Shown: positions 1-8,202 of the stretch, piece by piece
Layout: every line of letters starts with the position of its first letter
Position numbering within the stretch: the first letter of the stretch is position 1
NCBI GenBank assembly: GCA_035293765.1
Contig: DATGMF010000056.1
Coordinates: 263,162-327,161 of the forward strand
Source: DASRHT01 sp035293765
GTDB taxonomy: Bacteria > Chloroflexota > Ktedonobacteria > Ktedonobacterales > Ktedonobacteraceae
Reading direction: 5' to 3'
DNA length: 64,000 nt
Notes under the pieces: generated by a model
Told to the model about the DNA's origin: nothing
Seen by the model: the letters and a program-made list of their open reading frames with translations, nothing else
Databases searched by the model: none
Translations under genes and position numbers: made by a program

Positions 1-1
1 C

Positions 2-475
2 TGTCATCTGGTAATCACTGGCGATGGCCCGGCATGTATTGAGATACAACAAGAAATGAAGGCAATGCCGGTCACATTCACCGGCTATCTCGCGGGCACT
101 GAACTGGCTACGGCTTATGCTTCGGCTGATGTGTTTGCTTTTCCCTCGGTTACGGAGACGTTCGGGCAGGTGGTGCTGGAAGCGATGGCTTCACGCCTGC
201 CTGTAGCGGGAATACTGTCCGAGGGAGTATGTGATCTGGTCAGCGATGGAAAAACCGGTCTCTTGTTAGACGCAAGAGGGATGAGTCATGATGAGCAGGT
301 TACGGGATATCGAGAGAACCTCATACGATTAGTGCAGAATGCTGCTATGCGCAGGCGTATGGGTGATGCCGCTCTCTTAGAGGCGAGTCGGCATACCTGG
401 TATGAGGCGATGGAGTGTCTTGTGCAAGGGTATCAAGAGGTGGTAGAGCGGGTATATGTATCAGCGGCTGCGTGA
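2..475 (+). CDS. GT-B glycosyltransferase family 4-like, 3' end only
   Basis: The reading frame is open from base 2, so the gene begins outside the window and only its C-terminal ~157 residues are seen. They form the donor-binding half of a GT-B (GT4-type) glycosyltransferase. The segment opens with VITGDGP and is followed by FTGYL, SADVFAFPS and the acidic motif TETFGQVVLEAM, where the two Glu of the E-x7-E signature contact the sugar nucleotide. Family knowledge predicts transfer of a sugar from an NDP-sugar to a lipid or glycan acceptor at the inner face of the membrane. The acceptor cannot be told from this fragment. The gene ends at a strong hairpin. Confidence 0.9.
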   Translation, partial: CHLVITGDGPACIEIQQEMKAMPVTFTGYLAGTELATAYASADVFAFPSVTETFGQVVLEAMASRLPVAGILSEGVCDLVSDGKTGLLLDARGMSHDEQVTGYRENLIRLVQNAAMRRRMGDAALLEASRHTWYEAMECLVQGYQEVVERVYVSAAA

Positions 476-505
476 TCAGGGAACAGGATAATTCTGTTCC
501 CTGAT
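475..505. terminator. bidirectional terminator hairpin
   Basis: There are perfect 12-bp arms, ATCAGGGAACAG at 475-486 and CTGTTCCCTGAT at 494-505, around a 7-nt loop. The hairpin sits between the convergent glycosyltransferase and map genes. A T-rich stretch follows on the plus strand. Confidence 0.75.
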
Positions 506-517
506 GAGCTTTTATGA

Positions 518-1318
518 CTAATCACGAACTGCCCACGCTTTGCCGTCTGGACCGGCGGTCAGCACCTGGACGCCTTTTTTGGTGATGGCGAGCGTGTGCT
601 CGAAGTGGGCGCTGGGCAGGCCGTCCTGGGTAGCGATAGTCCAGTGATCGGAAAGCACTTTGACCTTTTTTGAACCCATGTTGACCATTGGCTCAACCGC
701 AATGACAAGACCGGGCTTCAGTTCAAAATCGCCCAGCGTTGCAAACTGGCGCGTAAGGTAGTTGGGGACTTGCAAGCCTTCCCACATTTCGCGCCCGATA
801 CTGTGCCCTACCAGTCCTTCAACCACAGAAAATCCAGCATCTTTGACGTATTGCTCCATCTCTTTCGCTACCTGGCTCCAGAGGCGAGAGCGCGGGATCA
901 ACTCGATTGCCAGCTTTAACGTCCCCTCCGTGATATCCAGCAGGCGCTGCACTTTGGGGTTAATCTTGCCGACCGCGTGCGTCACCGCTGCGTCACCGCA
1001 CCACCCGTTGAGCCTGACGCCGATATCAATGCTGATAATGTCCCCTTCCCGCAGGCGGCGAGGCCCGGGAATGCCATGCACTAGCTGCTCATTGACGGAA
1101 ATACAGGCAGAAGCGGGGAAAGGCACTTTGCCGGGAACGCCCTTAAAAAGAGGAGTGGCATGATGGTCCGTGATGTATTTTTCAACGGCTGCATCTATCT
1201 CAGCGGTGGTTACTCCGGGTTTTACAAGCTCGGCTGCGGCCTGGTGCGCTCCCCAGACGAGCAGGCCCGCCTCTCTCATTAGCGCAATCTCTTTTTCTGT
1301 TTTTAGATGCTGTTGCAT
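518..1318 (-). CDS. map: methionine aminopeptidase, type I
   Basis: This 266-aa protein is the usual length for a type I methionine aminopeptidase, which removes the initiator Met from nascent proteins. The five metal ligands are recognisable in order: Asp in SIDIGV, Asp in WCGDAAV, His in GHSIGREM, Glu in AVEPMV and Glu in HFEHT. The substrate-pocket motif HGIPGPR is also present. The ATG at 1318 is preceded by an AAGGAA-like ribosome site. It lies 122 bp downstream of the padR-like gene on the same strand and is probably expressed alone or with it. It is not in the ribosomal-protein operon context common for map in other phyla. Confidence 0.95.
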   Translation of the reverse strand: MQQHLKTEKEIALMREAGLLVWGAHQAAAELVKPGVTTAEIDAAVEKYITDHHATPLFKGVPGKVPFPASACISVNEQLVHGIPGPRRLREGDIISIDIGVRLNGWCGDAAVTHAVGKINPKVQRLLDITEGTLKLAIELIPRSRLWSQVAKEMEQYVKDAGFSVVEGLVGHSIGREMWEGLQVPNYLTRQFATLGDFELKPGLVIAVEPMVNMGSKKVKVLSDHWTIATQDGLPSAHFEHTLAITKKGVQVLTAGPDGKAWAVRD

Positions 1319-1440
1319 AAATTACCCATTCCTTAGATATCTCAATCCGATCCTTATTAATCTTGATCCCTAATCTTTATTGTTATTCAAATTTGAATAC
1401 TTGTCAAGGTGCTTAGCCTGATTGGCTGCGTACGGGAAGA

Positions 1441-1980
1441 TTATGGTAGCTCTCCTTGCTCGATCTTGTAAAGAATCTCATCGATCCAGCGTAGCTCGGT
1501 TTCGATATGCGCCTGCACCAGGCGCATGCCTTCAGCAATGTGGCGGAGGTGGTTGTGTTGTTGAGGGATGATATGCTGGAGCGTCGCTCTGGAAGTGCAG
1601 AGTTGATCGGCACGGTGACGCAGGGCATCTCGCAATTCTACAGGCGAGAGCTTGTCCATAAATGTTAAAGCAATCTGAAAAGGATCTATTGTTGGTTTAA
1701 GTTCCCACCAGAACTGACGCAGCAGGCGCTCAAACTCGGCCCTGCCACGTTCCGTAATGATGTATTCGGTTCTGCTGACATGACCGTCGTCAGCTTCAGC
1801 GTTGATTGCCTCCACCAGCTCCTCTTCCGCCATTTTGCCCAGGGCGGAGTAAATCGAACCGTAGCCAATGGTGGCCCATTTATCGGCTCCCCACTGTTCC
1901 AGTTCGCGGCGAATATCATAGCCATGAATGGGTTGCTTGTGGAGCAAAACGCCCAGAATCAGTAATCGTATCGAAGACAT
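1441..1980 (-). CDS. PadR family transcriptional regulator
   Basis: The 179-aa protein has a winged-helix PadR domain in its first ~85 residues (LLILGVLLHKQPIHGYDIRR, then GSIYSALGKMAEEELV and the wing TEYIITERG). The rest is an alpha-helical dimerisation tail typical of the long PadR subgroup. PadR proteins are usually repressors that respond to phenolics, drugs or other small ligands. The target is unknown. It reads away from the pdh/macrodomain genes and towards map. No clear Shine-Dalgarno precedes the ATG, so a short or leaderless mRNA is possible. Confidence 0.9.
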   Translation of the reverse strand: MSSIRLLILGVLLHKQPIHGYDIRRELEQWGADKWATIGYGSIYSALGKMAEEELVEAINAEADDGHVSRTEYIITERGRAEFERLLRQFWWELKPTIDPFQIALTFMDKLSPVELRDALRHRADQLCTSRATLQHIIPQQHNHLRHIAEGMRLVQAHIETELRWIDEILYKIEQGELP

Positions 1981-2047
1981 TTGACTGTAATTTCAAGTAA
2001 CTATTGTGTGCAGGTTGAGATCATTCAAGCTGCTACAAACATGCAGT

Positions 2048-2596
2048 CTAGCGGGCTAACAGCTTCGTTAATGCTTGCTCATAGGCGGCGTAGGTCTTGC
2101 CATCGAACAGCACGAACATGACCTGTTGCAGACTGGTTGGCTTTTTGATATGGTCGATGACTGTGGCAAGCGCGATTGGTGCGGCCAGCGTCACCGGATA
2201 GCCGAAAGCGCCTGTGCTGAGCGATGGAAAGGCAATACTCTTGATCTGGTGTTGTTCCGCCAGATCAAGGCAGGACCGGTATGCGCTGGCTAGCAGCCGC
2301 TCTTCCTCGCCGTGATGGCCGTAAATGGGGCCGACGGCGTGATAGACGTACCGCGCCTTGAGCAAGCCAGCGGCAGTGGCTACCGCGCTGCCGGTGGGGC
2401 AACCACCAAGCTTACGGCATTCCTCCATGATCGTCGGGCCGCCGGCGCGATGAATAGCGCCATCGACCCCTCCTCCGCCCGCCAGAGCAGAGTCCGCTGC
2501 GTTGACAATGGCGTCCGCCTGCACCTCGACAATATTGCCGCGTAGCAGCGCAAGCGTGACGCCGTTGATAGTATGGGTCAACATAAACGTGTCCAT
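2048..2596 (-). CDS. macrodomain protein (ADP-ribose / O-acetyl-ADP-ribose hydrolase type)
   Basis: A stand-alone macrodomain of 182 aa. The first ~20 residues lead into DAIVNAADSALAGGGGVDGAIHRAGG, which contains the conserved Asn and the glycine loop that bind ADP-ribose. The second signature is SIAFPSLSTGAFGYP. Family members bind ADP-ribose and many remove it from proteins or deacetylate O-acetyl-ADP-ribose. The ATG is only 3 bp downstream of the pdhC stop codon, so it is the fourth gene of the pdh operon. That position next to a lipoylated E2 subunit suggests, as an inference only, a link to ADP-ribosylation or NAD metabolism of the PDH complex. Confidence 0.92.
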   Translation of the reverse strand: MDTFMLTHTINGVTLALLRGNIVEVQADAIVNAADSALAGGGGVDGAIHRAGGPTIMEECRKLGGCPTGSAVATAAGLLKARYVYHAVGPIYGHHGEEERLLASAYRSCLDLAEQHQIKSIAFPSLSTGAFGYPVTLAAPIALATVIDHIKKPTSLQQVMFVLFDGKTYAAYEQALTKLLAR

Positions 2597-2599
2597 TAT

Positions 2600-3952
2600 T
2601 TAAAGTAGTAAGCCGAAGGGCTCTTCTAGCAGTCGTTTGAGCTGTTGCAGGAAGCGTGCGGCTATAGCGCCATCAATGGCCCTGTGATCAGAAGAAAGCG
2701 TGACCTTCATGCGATCCCGCACAACAACCTGACCGTCCTCCACCACTGGCGTAGGGGTGATAGAGCCTACGGCAAGGATGGCGGACTCTGGCGGATTGAT
2801 AACGGCGGTAAAGCTATCGACATCGAACATGCCAAGATTGCTGACGGTAAAGGTGCCGCCGCTCAGATCTTCCGGGCGTAGCTTGCCGGTGCGAGCAGCC
2901 TCGGCCAGGCGCTGCGTTTCGCGGGCGAGGTCGAGAATACCGAGTTTATCGGCGTGGTGTACCACCGGCACAATCAATCCCTGCTCCAGCGCCACCGCGA
3001 CCCCAACATGAACCTGTTTTTTCTGCAAGATGCGGTCCTCGGCAAAAGAAACATTCACCTCTGGCATGCGTAACAGCGCCTGGGCGACGGCTTTAACGAT
3101 CAGGTCATTGAAGCTCACCTTGACCGGAGTGGGAGCGTTGGCTGCGTAAGCATTGATCTGCTGGCGCAACTGTGCGAGCTTGCCCGTATCAATCACGCTG
3201 GTGACATAGAAGTGGGGCGCGGTTTGCATGCTTTGCGTCAGCCGGCGGGCAATAGTGCGCCGCATCGTCGTCAGCGGAATTTCGAGCACGTCTCCCGCCT
3301 CGGTTGTTGCCACCGGCTCCGGCTCGGTATAAGCTGCGGAGATTGGCAGCGCCTCAGGAGCGGTCGGCGCAGTTTGTTGCTGCGTCGTGATCGCGGCCTC
3401 GATATCCAGTTTGATAATGCGCCCGTTGGGTCCGGTGCCACGCAGTTGCGCATAGTCGATGTGGTATTCCTCAGCCAAACGGCGCGCGACCGGCGAAATA
3501 AAGATGCGCCCGCGCTCGGCGGCTGTTTGCGTACTGTGCAGTGATGGTGGCGCGGCGGTGGCACTGGTTGCAGTGCTGATCGAAGGAGAGCCAGCGGTTG
3601 GGGAGACAGAGGGCCGTAAATCGCTCTTCTCGTCCACACCCTTATTGCCAACGGGCTTCGTGCCTGCAACGGAGCCGACCTGTCCTGGACCATCTACACT
3701 TTCCGGCAATGGTTCGTCAGCGGAGCCGACCAGCGCGATGCTTGAGCCAATGGGAGCCGAACTGCCCTCGGGAACAAGGATCTTGCGCAGCACGCCGCTG
3801 GTGAAGGCTTCAATCTCGATATTGACCTTATCCGTCTCAACTTCTGCGAGGGGCTCACCTCTTTTGACCGGCTCTCCCTCTTTTTTGAGCCAGCGCAGGA
3901 TCTTGCCCTCTTCCATTGTATCGCCCATTTTGGGCATCTCTACTGTTTTCAT
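2600..3952 (-). CDS. pdhC: pyruvate dehydrogenase complex E2, dihydrolipoamide acetyltransferase
   Basis: The 450-aa E2 subunit has the standard order of parts. A single lipoyl domain covers residues 1-80, with the lipoyl Lys at position 42 in ETDKVNIE. A Pro/Ala/Ser-rich linker follows, then a peripheral-subunit (E3) binding domain around residues 150-190 (FISPVARRLAEEY and GTGPNGRI). The catalytic acyltransferase domain ends with the active-site motif DHRAIDGA. It transfers the acetyl group from lipoamide to CoA. It is 13 bp downstream of pdhB. No dihydrolipoamide dehydrogenase (E3) gene is in the window. A branched-chain 2-oxoacid role cannot be excluded from sequence alone. Confidence 0.93.
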   Translation of the reverse strand: MKTVEMPKMGDTMEEGKILRWLKKEGEPVKRGEPLAEVETDKVNIEIEAFTSGVLRKILVPEGSSAPIGSSIALVGSADEPLPESVDGPGQVGSVAGTKPVGNKGVDEKSDLRPSVSPTAGSPSISTATSATAAPPSLHSTQTAAERGRIFISPVARRLAEEYHIDYAQLRGTGPNGRIIKLDIEAAITTQQQTAPTAPEALPISAAYTEPEPVATTEAGDVLEIPLTTMRRTIARRLTQSMQTAPHFYVTSVIDTGKLAQLRQQINAYAANAPTPVKVSFNDLIVKAVAQALLRMPEVNVSFAEDRILQKKQVHVGVAVALEQGLIVPVVHHADKLGILDLARETQRLAEAARTGKLRPEDLSGGTFTVSNLGMFDVDSFTAVINPPESAILAVGSITPTPVVEDGQVVVRDRMKVTLSSDHRAIDGAIAARFLQQLKRLLEEPFGLLL

Positions 3953-3965
3953 CTATCTTAACTCG

Positions 3966-4964
3966 CTAGCGGCGCACGAGGGCCGCAGGTACAATTCTTT
4001 TCACCGCTTCGATAATATCATCCTTCTTAGGCAACGCGGCTCGCTCCAGCACTTTGGAATAGGGCATCGGGACATCAGCGCCGGTAACATGTTGAATGGG
4101 AGCATCCATGTAATCGAAGGCGTTTTCGTAAATCAGCGCGGCCAACCCCTGACCGGTCCCGTAGTATTTCCAGCCCTCTTCAGCAATAACAACCCTGTTA
4201 GTCTTTTTCACCGAGTCAACAATCAGATCAATATCGATGGGACGGACGCTTCTCAGGTCGATGACTTCGGCCTCAATGCCCTCTTTAGCGAGGTCTTCAG
4301 CAGCCTGCAAGGTGACGTGGAGCATGCGCGAGAACGTCACGATAGTGATATCTTGACCGGCGCGTTTCACATCGCCCTGATTGAGCGGCACAGTATACTC
4401 AACATCCTCTTCCGGTACCTCACCCTTCACATTGTAGAGCAGTTCGTGCTCGATGAACAGCACCGGATCGGGATCGCGCACCGCCGATTTAAGCATACCT
4501 TTGACATCGTATGGGGTCGCGGGCATAACCACCTTCAGACCGGGAATGTGGGCGTACCAGGACTCGAACATCTGCGAGTGCTGTGCGCCGCGTTGTGCGC
4601 CGCCGCCGCCGGGCGTACGGATCACCAGGGGAATCTCTGGCTGGCCGCCGAACATATAGCGAAACTTGGCGGCACTATTCACGATCAGGTCGCTGGCGAG
4701 CAGACTAAAGTTAATCGTCATGATTTCGAGGATTGGTCGCAGGCCCTGGAGAGCGGAGCCGATGGCGAGGCCGGTAATCACCTCTTCCGCCAGGGGAGTA
4801 TCGCGTACACGCTTTTCGCCGAACTCATCGATCAGTCCTTTGGTCACGGCGTAGGTTCCGCCGTAGCCCGCGATATCTTCGCCCAGGATAAAAACGCGCT
4901 CGTCGCGTCTCATTTCATCGCGGATCGCCTCCCGCAGCGCCTCACGGTACGTTATTATGCGCAT
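3966..4964 (-). CDS. pdhB: pyruvate dehydrogenase E1 component, beta subunit
   Basis: This 332-aa protein is the transketolase-like beta chain of the heterotetrameric E1, which decarboxylates pyruvate with thiamine diphosphate. The N-terminus MRIITYREALREAIRDEM, the GEDIAGYGG and DTPLAEE motifs, and the C-terminal transketolase domain (TIVTFSRMLH, VIDLRSVRPID) are all present. It lies 6 bp downstream of pdhA, so the two chains are translationally linked. The related branched-chain 2-oxoacid dehydrogenase beta chain is the main alternative, because the families differ little in motifs. Confidence 0.93.
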   Translation of the reverse strand: MRIITYREALREAIRDEMRRDERVFILGEDIAGYGGTYAVTKGLIDEFGEKRVRDTPLAEEVITGLAIGSALQGLRPILEIMTINFSLLASDLIVNSAAKFRYMFGGQPEIPLVIRTPGGGGAQRGAQHSQMFESWYAHIPGLKVVMPATPYDVKGMLKSAVRDPDPVLFIEHELLYNVKGEVPEEDVEYTVPLNQGDVKRAGQDITIVTFSRMLHVTLQAAEDLAKEGIEAEVIDLRSVRPIDIDLIVDSVKKTNRVVIAEEGWKYYGTGQGLAALIYENAFDYMDAPIQHVTGADVPMPYSKVLERAALPKKDDIIEAVKRIVPAALVRR

Positions 4965-4970
4965 AAATCT

Positions 4971-5996
4971 TTACTTCCTCTCGTAGCGATAAGCGAGGGC
5001 GGTAGAGTTATCGACCATAACATCGGTGTAAAGCTCATCCAGCGAGGGATCGGGGCTGTTGGCCGCGAACTCGGCGGCATCCTCGGATACCTGGATCGCT
5101 CTGGCATCATTTTCATCGAATTCGGATTGCGTAGCCACATTATGTTCCAGCAGCAAGCGTTCGAAGATGCCGATGGGGTCGCGCGTATGACGCCACTCCT
5201 GTTCTTCTTCGCGGGTGCGATAATAGGCCGGGTCGGTCATCGAGTGCCCACGGAAGCGGTACGTTTTGACCTCCAACAGCGTCGGTCCTTCCCCGTTGCG
5301 GGCGCGTTCGACCGCGCGGCGCGTTGCCTCATAGACGGCGATTACCTGCATGCCATCCACCTGTTCGCCGGGGACATTATGAGCGGCGGCGCGCGGGATC
5401 AGGCTATCGACCGCCCAGGCTTTCTCGACCGCCATGCCCATTGAATACTGGTTATTTTCGCAGATAAAGACGATGGGCAATTTCCAGAGCGAGGCCAGGT
5501 TGAGCGATTCGTGGAACGCTCCCTCATCGACCGCACCATCGCCAAAGTAGCACACCGTCACCGTATCTTCATTGTTGTACTGGGCCGCGAAAGCGACGCC
5601 TGCTGCGATGGGAAGCTGCGCCCCCACAATGCCGTTGCCGCCAAGTAAGCCTAACTCATTGCTCCACATATGCATGGAGCCGCCTTTCCCTTTGCTGCAA
5701 CCGGTAATTTTACCAAATAACTCAGCCATCACCGCGCCAGGGTCCATCCCTTTTGCCAGCGCATGCCCGTGTTCTCGGTAGCTGCACATAATCTTATCGG
5801 TGGGACGCAGAGCGGCGATACTGCCCACTCCTACGGCCTCCTGTCCTATGTACAGGTGCATAAAGCCACCAATTTTGCCGCGAGTGTACTCTTCCGCGCT
5901 CTTCTCTTCGAAACGGCGTAGGAGCGCCATCATATAATGCATCTCTACCAACTGTGTTCGAGTCAACCCGGCTAGCGTCGCGTTGCTGATCGCCAT
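4971..5996 (-). CDS. pdhA: pyruvate dehydrogenase E1 component, alpha subunit
   Basis: The 341-aa alpha chain carries the thiamine diphosphate/Mg motif GDGAVDEGAFHESLNLA ending in ENNQYSM, and the phosphorylation-loop-like region RFRGHSMTDPAYYR found in E1alpha proteins. With pdhB it forms the E1 of the pyruvate dehydrogenase complex and channels acetyl groups to the lipoyl domain of pdhC. It is the first gene of the operon pdhA-pdhB-pdhC-macrodomain. A perfect 16-bp palindrome lies about 45 bp upstream of the start and is a candidate operator. Confidence 0.93.
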   Translation of the reverse strand: MAISNATLAGLTRTQLVEMHYMMALLRRFEEKSAEEYTRGKIGGFMHLYIGQEAVGVGSIAALRPTDKIMCSYREHGHALAKGMDPGAVMAELFGKITGCSKGKGGSMHMWSNELGLLGGNGIVGAQLPIAAGVAFAAQYNNEDTVTVCYFGDGAVDEGAFHESLNLASLWKLPIVFICENNQYSMGMAVEKAWAVDSLIPRAAAHNVPGEQVDGMQVIAVYEATRRAVERARNGEGPTLLEVKTYRFRGHSMTDPAYYRTREEEQEWRHTRDPIGIFERLLLEHNVATQSEFDENDARAIQVSEDAAEFAANSPDPSLDELYTDVMVDNSTALAYRYERK

Positions 5997-6042
5997 AGGT
6001 CCCCCTTACATATGAATGCTTGCAAATCTCTACCCTCCCTGG

Positions 6043-6058
6043 TATACAGCGCTGTATA
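6043..6058. promoter_or_regulatory. 16-bp perfect palindrome upstream of pdhA, candidate operator
   Basis: TATACAGCGCTGTATA is a perfect palindrome 46-62 bp upstream of the pdhA start codon. On the minus strand it overlaps a TATACA -10-like hexamer, so a bound repressor would block the promoter. The cognate regulator is unknown. The nearby PadR is one possibility. Confidence 0.45.
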
Positions 6059-6217
6059 GTGTTGGGGTCATTCACGGTACACGTCGTTGTGTCTTTCTAT
6101 TATTGTCTATTTTACCCCATCTCAAGGTAGCATGCTATAGTTTCCGCTGAGTTACAAGGTGATAACTGTTATTGACGAGGGGTGCTGATTGGTAAATGCG
6201 TATATGTGCAAACATGG

Positions 6218-6310
6218 AACATAGCCCCTTGTAAGCACTGAAGGGTACCTTTGGGGGATATACTCCGCCGGAACGGTCGCGTTCCATCGTCTGCTTACAG
6301 GGGCCATGTT
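6218..6310. repeat. 93-bp inverted-repeat element between hup and pdhA
   Basis: Long near-perfect inverted arms (6218-6237 and 6292-6310, one mismatch and one gap) enclose a second perfect hairpin, GGAACG-gtcg-CGTTCC, at about 6280-6295. The element lies in the 344-bp gap 5997-6340 between the end of hup and the start of pdhA, both on the minus strand. It may be the hup terminator/processing structure or a small palindromic repeat. Apart from it and the palindrome at 6043, nothing is recognised in the gap. Confidence 0.5.
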
Positions 6311-6340
6311 AAGTTTTTGGCAGTGAGCATTGACTACAAC

Positions 6341-6673
6341 TTACTTTTTAAGAACGGCCTCCGAGAGTTCCTTGCCAGGGGTAAAGCGCACTCGCTCTTT
6401 CGCGGGTACTTCGATGGGTTTGCGGTCGCGAGGATTGACGCCTTTGCGAGCTGCACTCTTGCGCACTTTAAAGGAGCCAAAGCCTACCAGGCGTACTTCG
6501 TCGCCATTTTGCAGGGCCTCGCGGATAGTGTCGAGCGTCGCTTCCAGAACTTCGCCAGCCTGCTTCTGGGAGAGTTTCGCCTGCTTGGCAATGCGCCTGG
6601 AAAGCTCCTGCCGACCAATAGTATTAGACGCTGTTTGAGATGTGGCTGCTTGGCCAGTCTTTTTTTCCGCCAT
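6341..6673 (-). CDS. hup: HU-family DNA-binding protein
   Basis: The 110-aa protein is a histone-like HU/IHF family member that bends and compacts DNA. After a ~20-residue Lys/Thr/Ala-rich N-terminal extension, the HU fold begins at NTIGRQELSRRIAKQAKLSQKQAGEVLEA. The diagnostic arm motif VGFGSFKVRKSAARKGVNPRDRKPI follows. Most bacterial HU proteins are ~90 aa, so the extension is slightly unusual. An appropriately spaced promoter is visible ~110 bp upstream. Confidence 0.95.
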   Translation of the reverse strand: MAEKKTGQAATSQTASNTIGRQELSRRIAKQAKLSQKQAGEVLEATLDTIREALQNGDEVRLVGFGSFKVRKSAARKGVNPRDRKPIEVPAKERVRFTPGKELSEAVLKK

Positions 6674-6779
6674 GGATATGAATCCTCCTTAGCAACAATC
6701 AACACACGTCGCTTTTCGTCCCAATGTTTCCCTATTGTTGGGCCTGTAGAGCGGCATTGCAACCTCACTGCCGTTTAGG

Positions 6780-6808
6780 AGTATAGCACGCGGATTTGAG
6801 AAATACAA
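6780..6808 (-). promoter_or_regulatory. sigma-70-type promoter of hup
   Basis: On the minus strand TTGTAT (6808-6803), a 17-bp spacer and TATACT (6785-6780) form a good housekeeping promoter. It implies a ~100-nt leader before the HU start at 6673. Confidence 0.6.
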
Positions 6809-6914
6809 GCATGCAATTCCGCACGGAGAGGTAGCACAATAAATGGAGCCGCTCCAGGAGCCAGCTTAGCCCTATCATCTAATTGAAAAACTGGCTTGAC
6901 AGGCGGAAGCAAAC

Positions 6915-6938
6915 CTGTTCCCTGTAAGGGGCAGGAAC
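6915..6938. terminator. possible terminator of the MBL-fold hydrolase gene
   Basis: GTTCC(C)TG pairs with CAGGAAC around a short loop just past the stop codon at 6949 on the minus strand. The T-run is weak in that direction and stronger on the plus strand (GTTTTTA), so the direction of action is uncertain. Confidence 0.35.
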
Positions 6939-6948
6939 CCGTTTTTAG

Positions 6949-7986
6949 TTACACTACTGAGTATAGAATAAGTTCATCTTTGGTGTGATATTGTTCAACC
7001 TGTCCCTTATAGCGGAGGTATTCGAGGTGTGATAGTACCTCTGCGACTGCCATTCGTCGAGCTTCGTCGTTTCTTAGTCGATGTCCGAAAACCTGCTCGG
7101 TCACTTGATACGCATTTTGGGGTCGTTCATCGATCAGGGTCAGAATTTGCATCAGGCGCTCCTCGTGATGGGCCACAATTTCAGCGCAGCGTCCGGCGAG
7201 GTCAAAGAACGGTTCGCCGTGACCGGGGAGAACAGCGCGGGCAGGTAATTGAGCCACCTTTGCCAGCGATTGCAGATAATCCTCCAGAGGATTGGGGCGC
7301 TCCGTCTCCGAATAGAGGCCGATGTTGGGCGTGATGCGTGGCAGGACATGATCGGCAGCAAGGAAAACGCCGTCTTTTTCGCGGAAAAGGCAGATGTGTC
7401 CATCCGAATGTCCTGGCGTCCAGAGCACGCGGTATTGTTCCCCGAGCAGGTCAACGCAGTCGCCATCTTCAACCAGGGTGATGGCCTCGTGAGGTGGGAT
7501 ACGCAGAATGTGGCGCATCACGTTGGGGTCCTCTCTGGAGACCCAGAGTTCGGTACGTGGCAGGCCATGTTGTGAGAAGAAATGTGAGACGCGGCCAAAG
7601 CGTTGGGGCAAAGCGCCTGACCAGATATGCTGGATGGCAGCCTCATCGATGGGGTGCATATACACGGCAGCGCCGGTCTGCTCGTGGAGCTCGCCGGAGA
7701 GGCCGATGTGGTCGGGGTGATGGTGAGTGAGGACAATCGCTTTCAGTTTATCGAGGCTCAGGTTGATGCGCTCCAGTGCTGCTGCAAAGGCAGTGCGAGC
7801 ATCAGGTGTGCCCATACCGGCATCGATCAAGGCCCAGCCATTTGCGCCGACCAGCGCGTACATATTGACCGTGCGTAAAGGGAACGGAATGGGGACGACG
7901 ATCTTCCAGATATGAGAAGCGACCTCACGGGCTTCGGGTAATGGCTCAAGATGTTTCTGCGAGTTGCCTTGCGGAGTTTGTTGCAT
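6949..7986 (-). CDS. MBL-fold metallo-hydrolase with C-terminal winged helix
   Basis: This 345-aa protein has the metallo-beta-lactamase fold. The dinuclear metal motif THHHPDHIG is at about residues 86-94, followed by WTPGHSDGHI, LAADHVL and LPGHGEP, which supply the remaining ligands. The last ~70 residues form a helical/winged-helix tail (RRMAVAEVLSHLEYLRYKGQVE) as in the LACTB2/endoribonuclease-like or glyoxalase-II-like hydrolases. The substrate cannot be assigned. Thioesters, RNA or acyl compounds are all possible. It stands alone between hup and the dcw cluster. Confidence 0.88.
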   Translation of the reverse strand: MQQTPQGNSQKHLEPLPEAREVASHIWKIVVPIPFPLRTVNMYALVGANGWALIDAGMGTPDARTAFAAALERINLSLDKLKAIVLTHHHPDHIGLSGELHEQTGAAVYMHPIDEAAIQHIWSGALPQRFGRVSHFFSQHGLPRTELWVSREDPNVMRHILRIPPHEAITLVEDGDCVDLLGEQYRVLWTPGHSDGHICLFREKDGVFLAADHVLPRITPNIGLYSETERPNPLEDYLQSLAKVAQLPARAVLPGHGEPFFDLAGRCAEIVAHHEERLMQILTLIDERPQNAYQVTEQVFGHRLRNDEARRMAVAEVLSHLEYLRYKGQVEQYHTKDELILYSVV

Positions 7987-8202
7987 GATCTGGGCTTATC
8001 CTTTATATGCTGTAACGCGCTATTTTACAATGGACAGGTTTTGCCTCTGTCCATGATGTAAAATGCTGGTATTTTGATTGTAAGGTCTAATCTGGGCCAA
8101 TGTCAAATATCGACTAATCTCGAAATAACGAAGAGATTGCCTCAGGAAAACATTATACCCGTAAAATTCTTACTGCATAGATGTTACTCTCAAATTTCAA
8201 AG

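Noticed and set aside
3459..5444. 661-codon open frame on the plus strand opposite pdhB-pdhC
   Set aside because: It lies antisense to two clearly conserved genes, has no family motifs or ribosome site and reflects codon bias of the real genes.
6251..6778. 175-codon plus-strand frame covering hup
   Set aside because: HU on the other strand has the full family signature and a promoter. This frame has neither.
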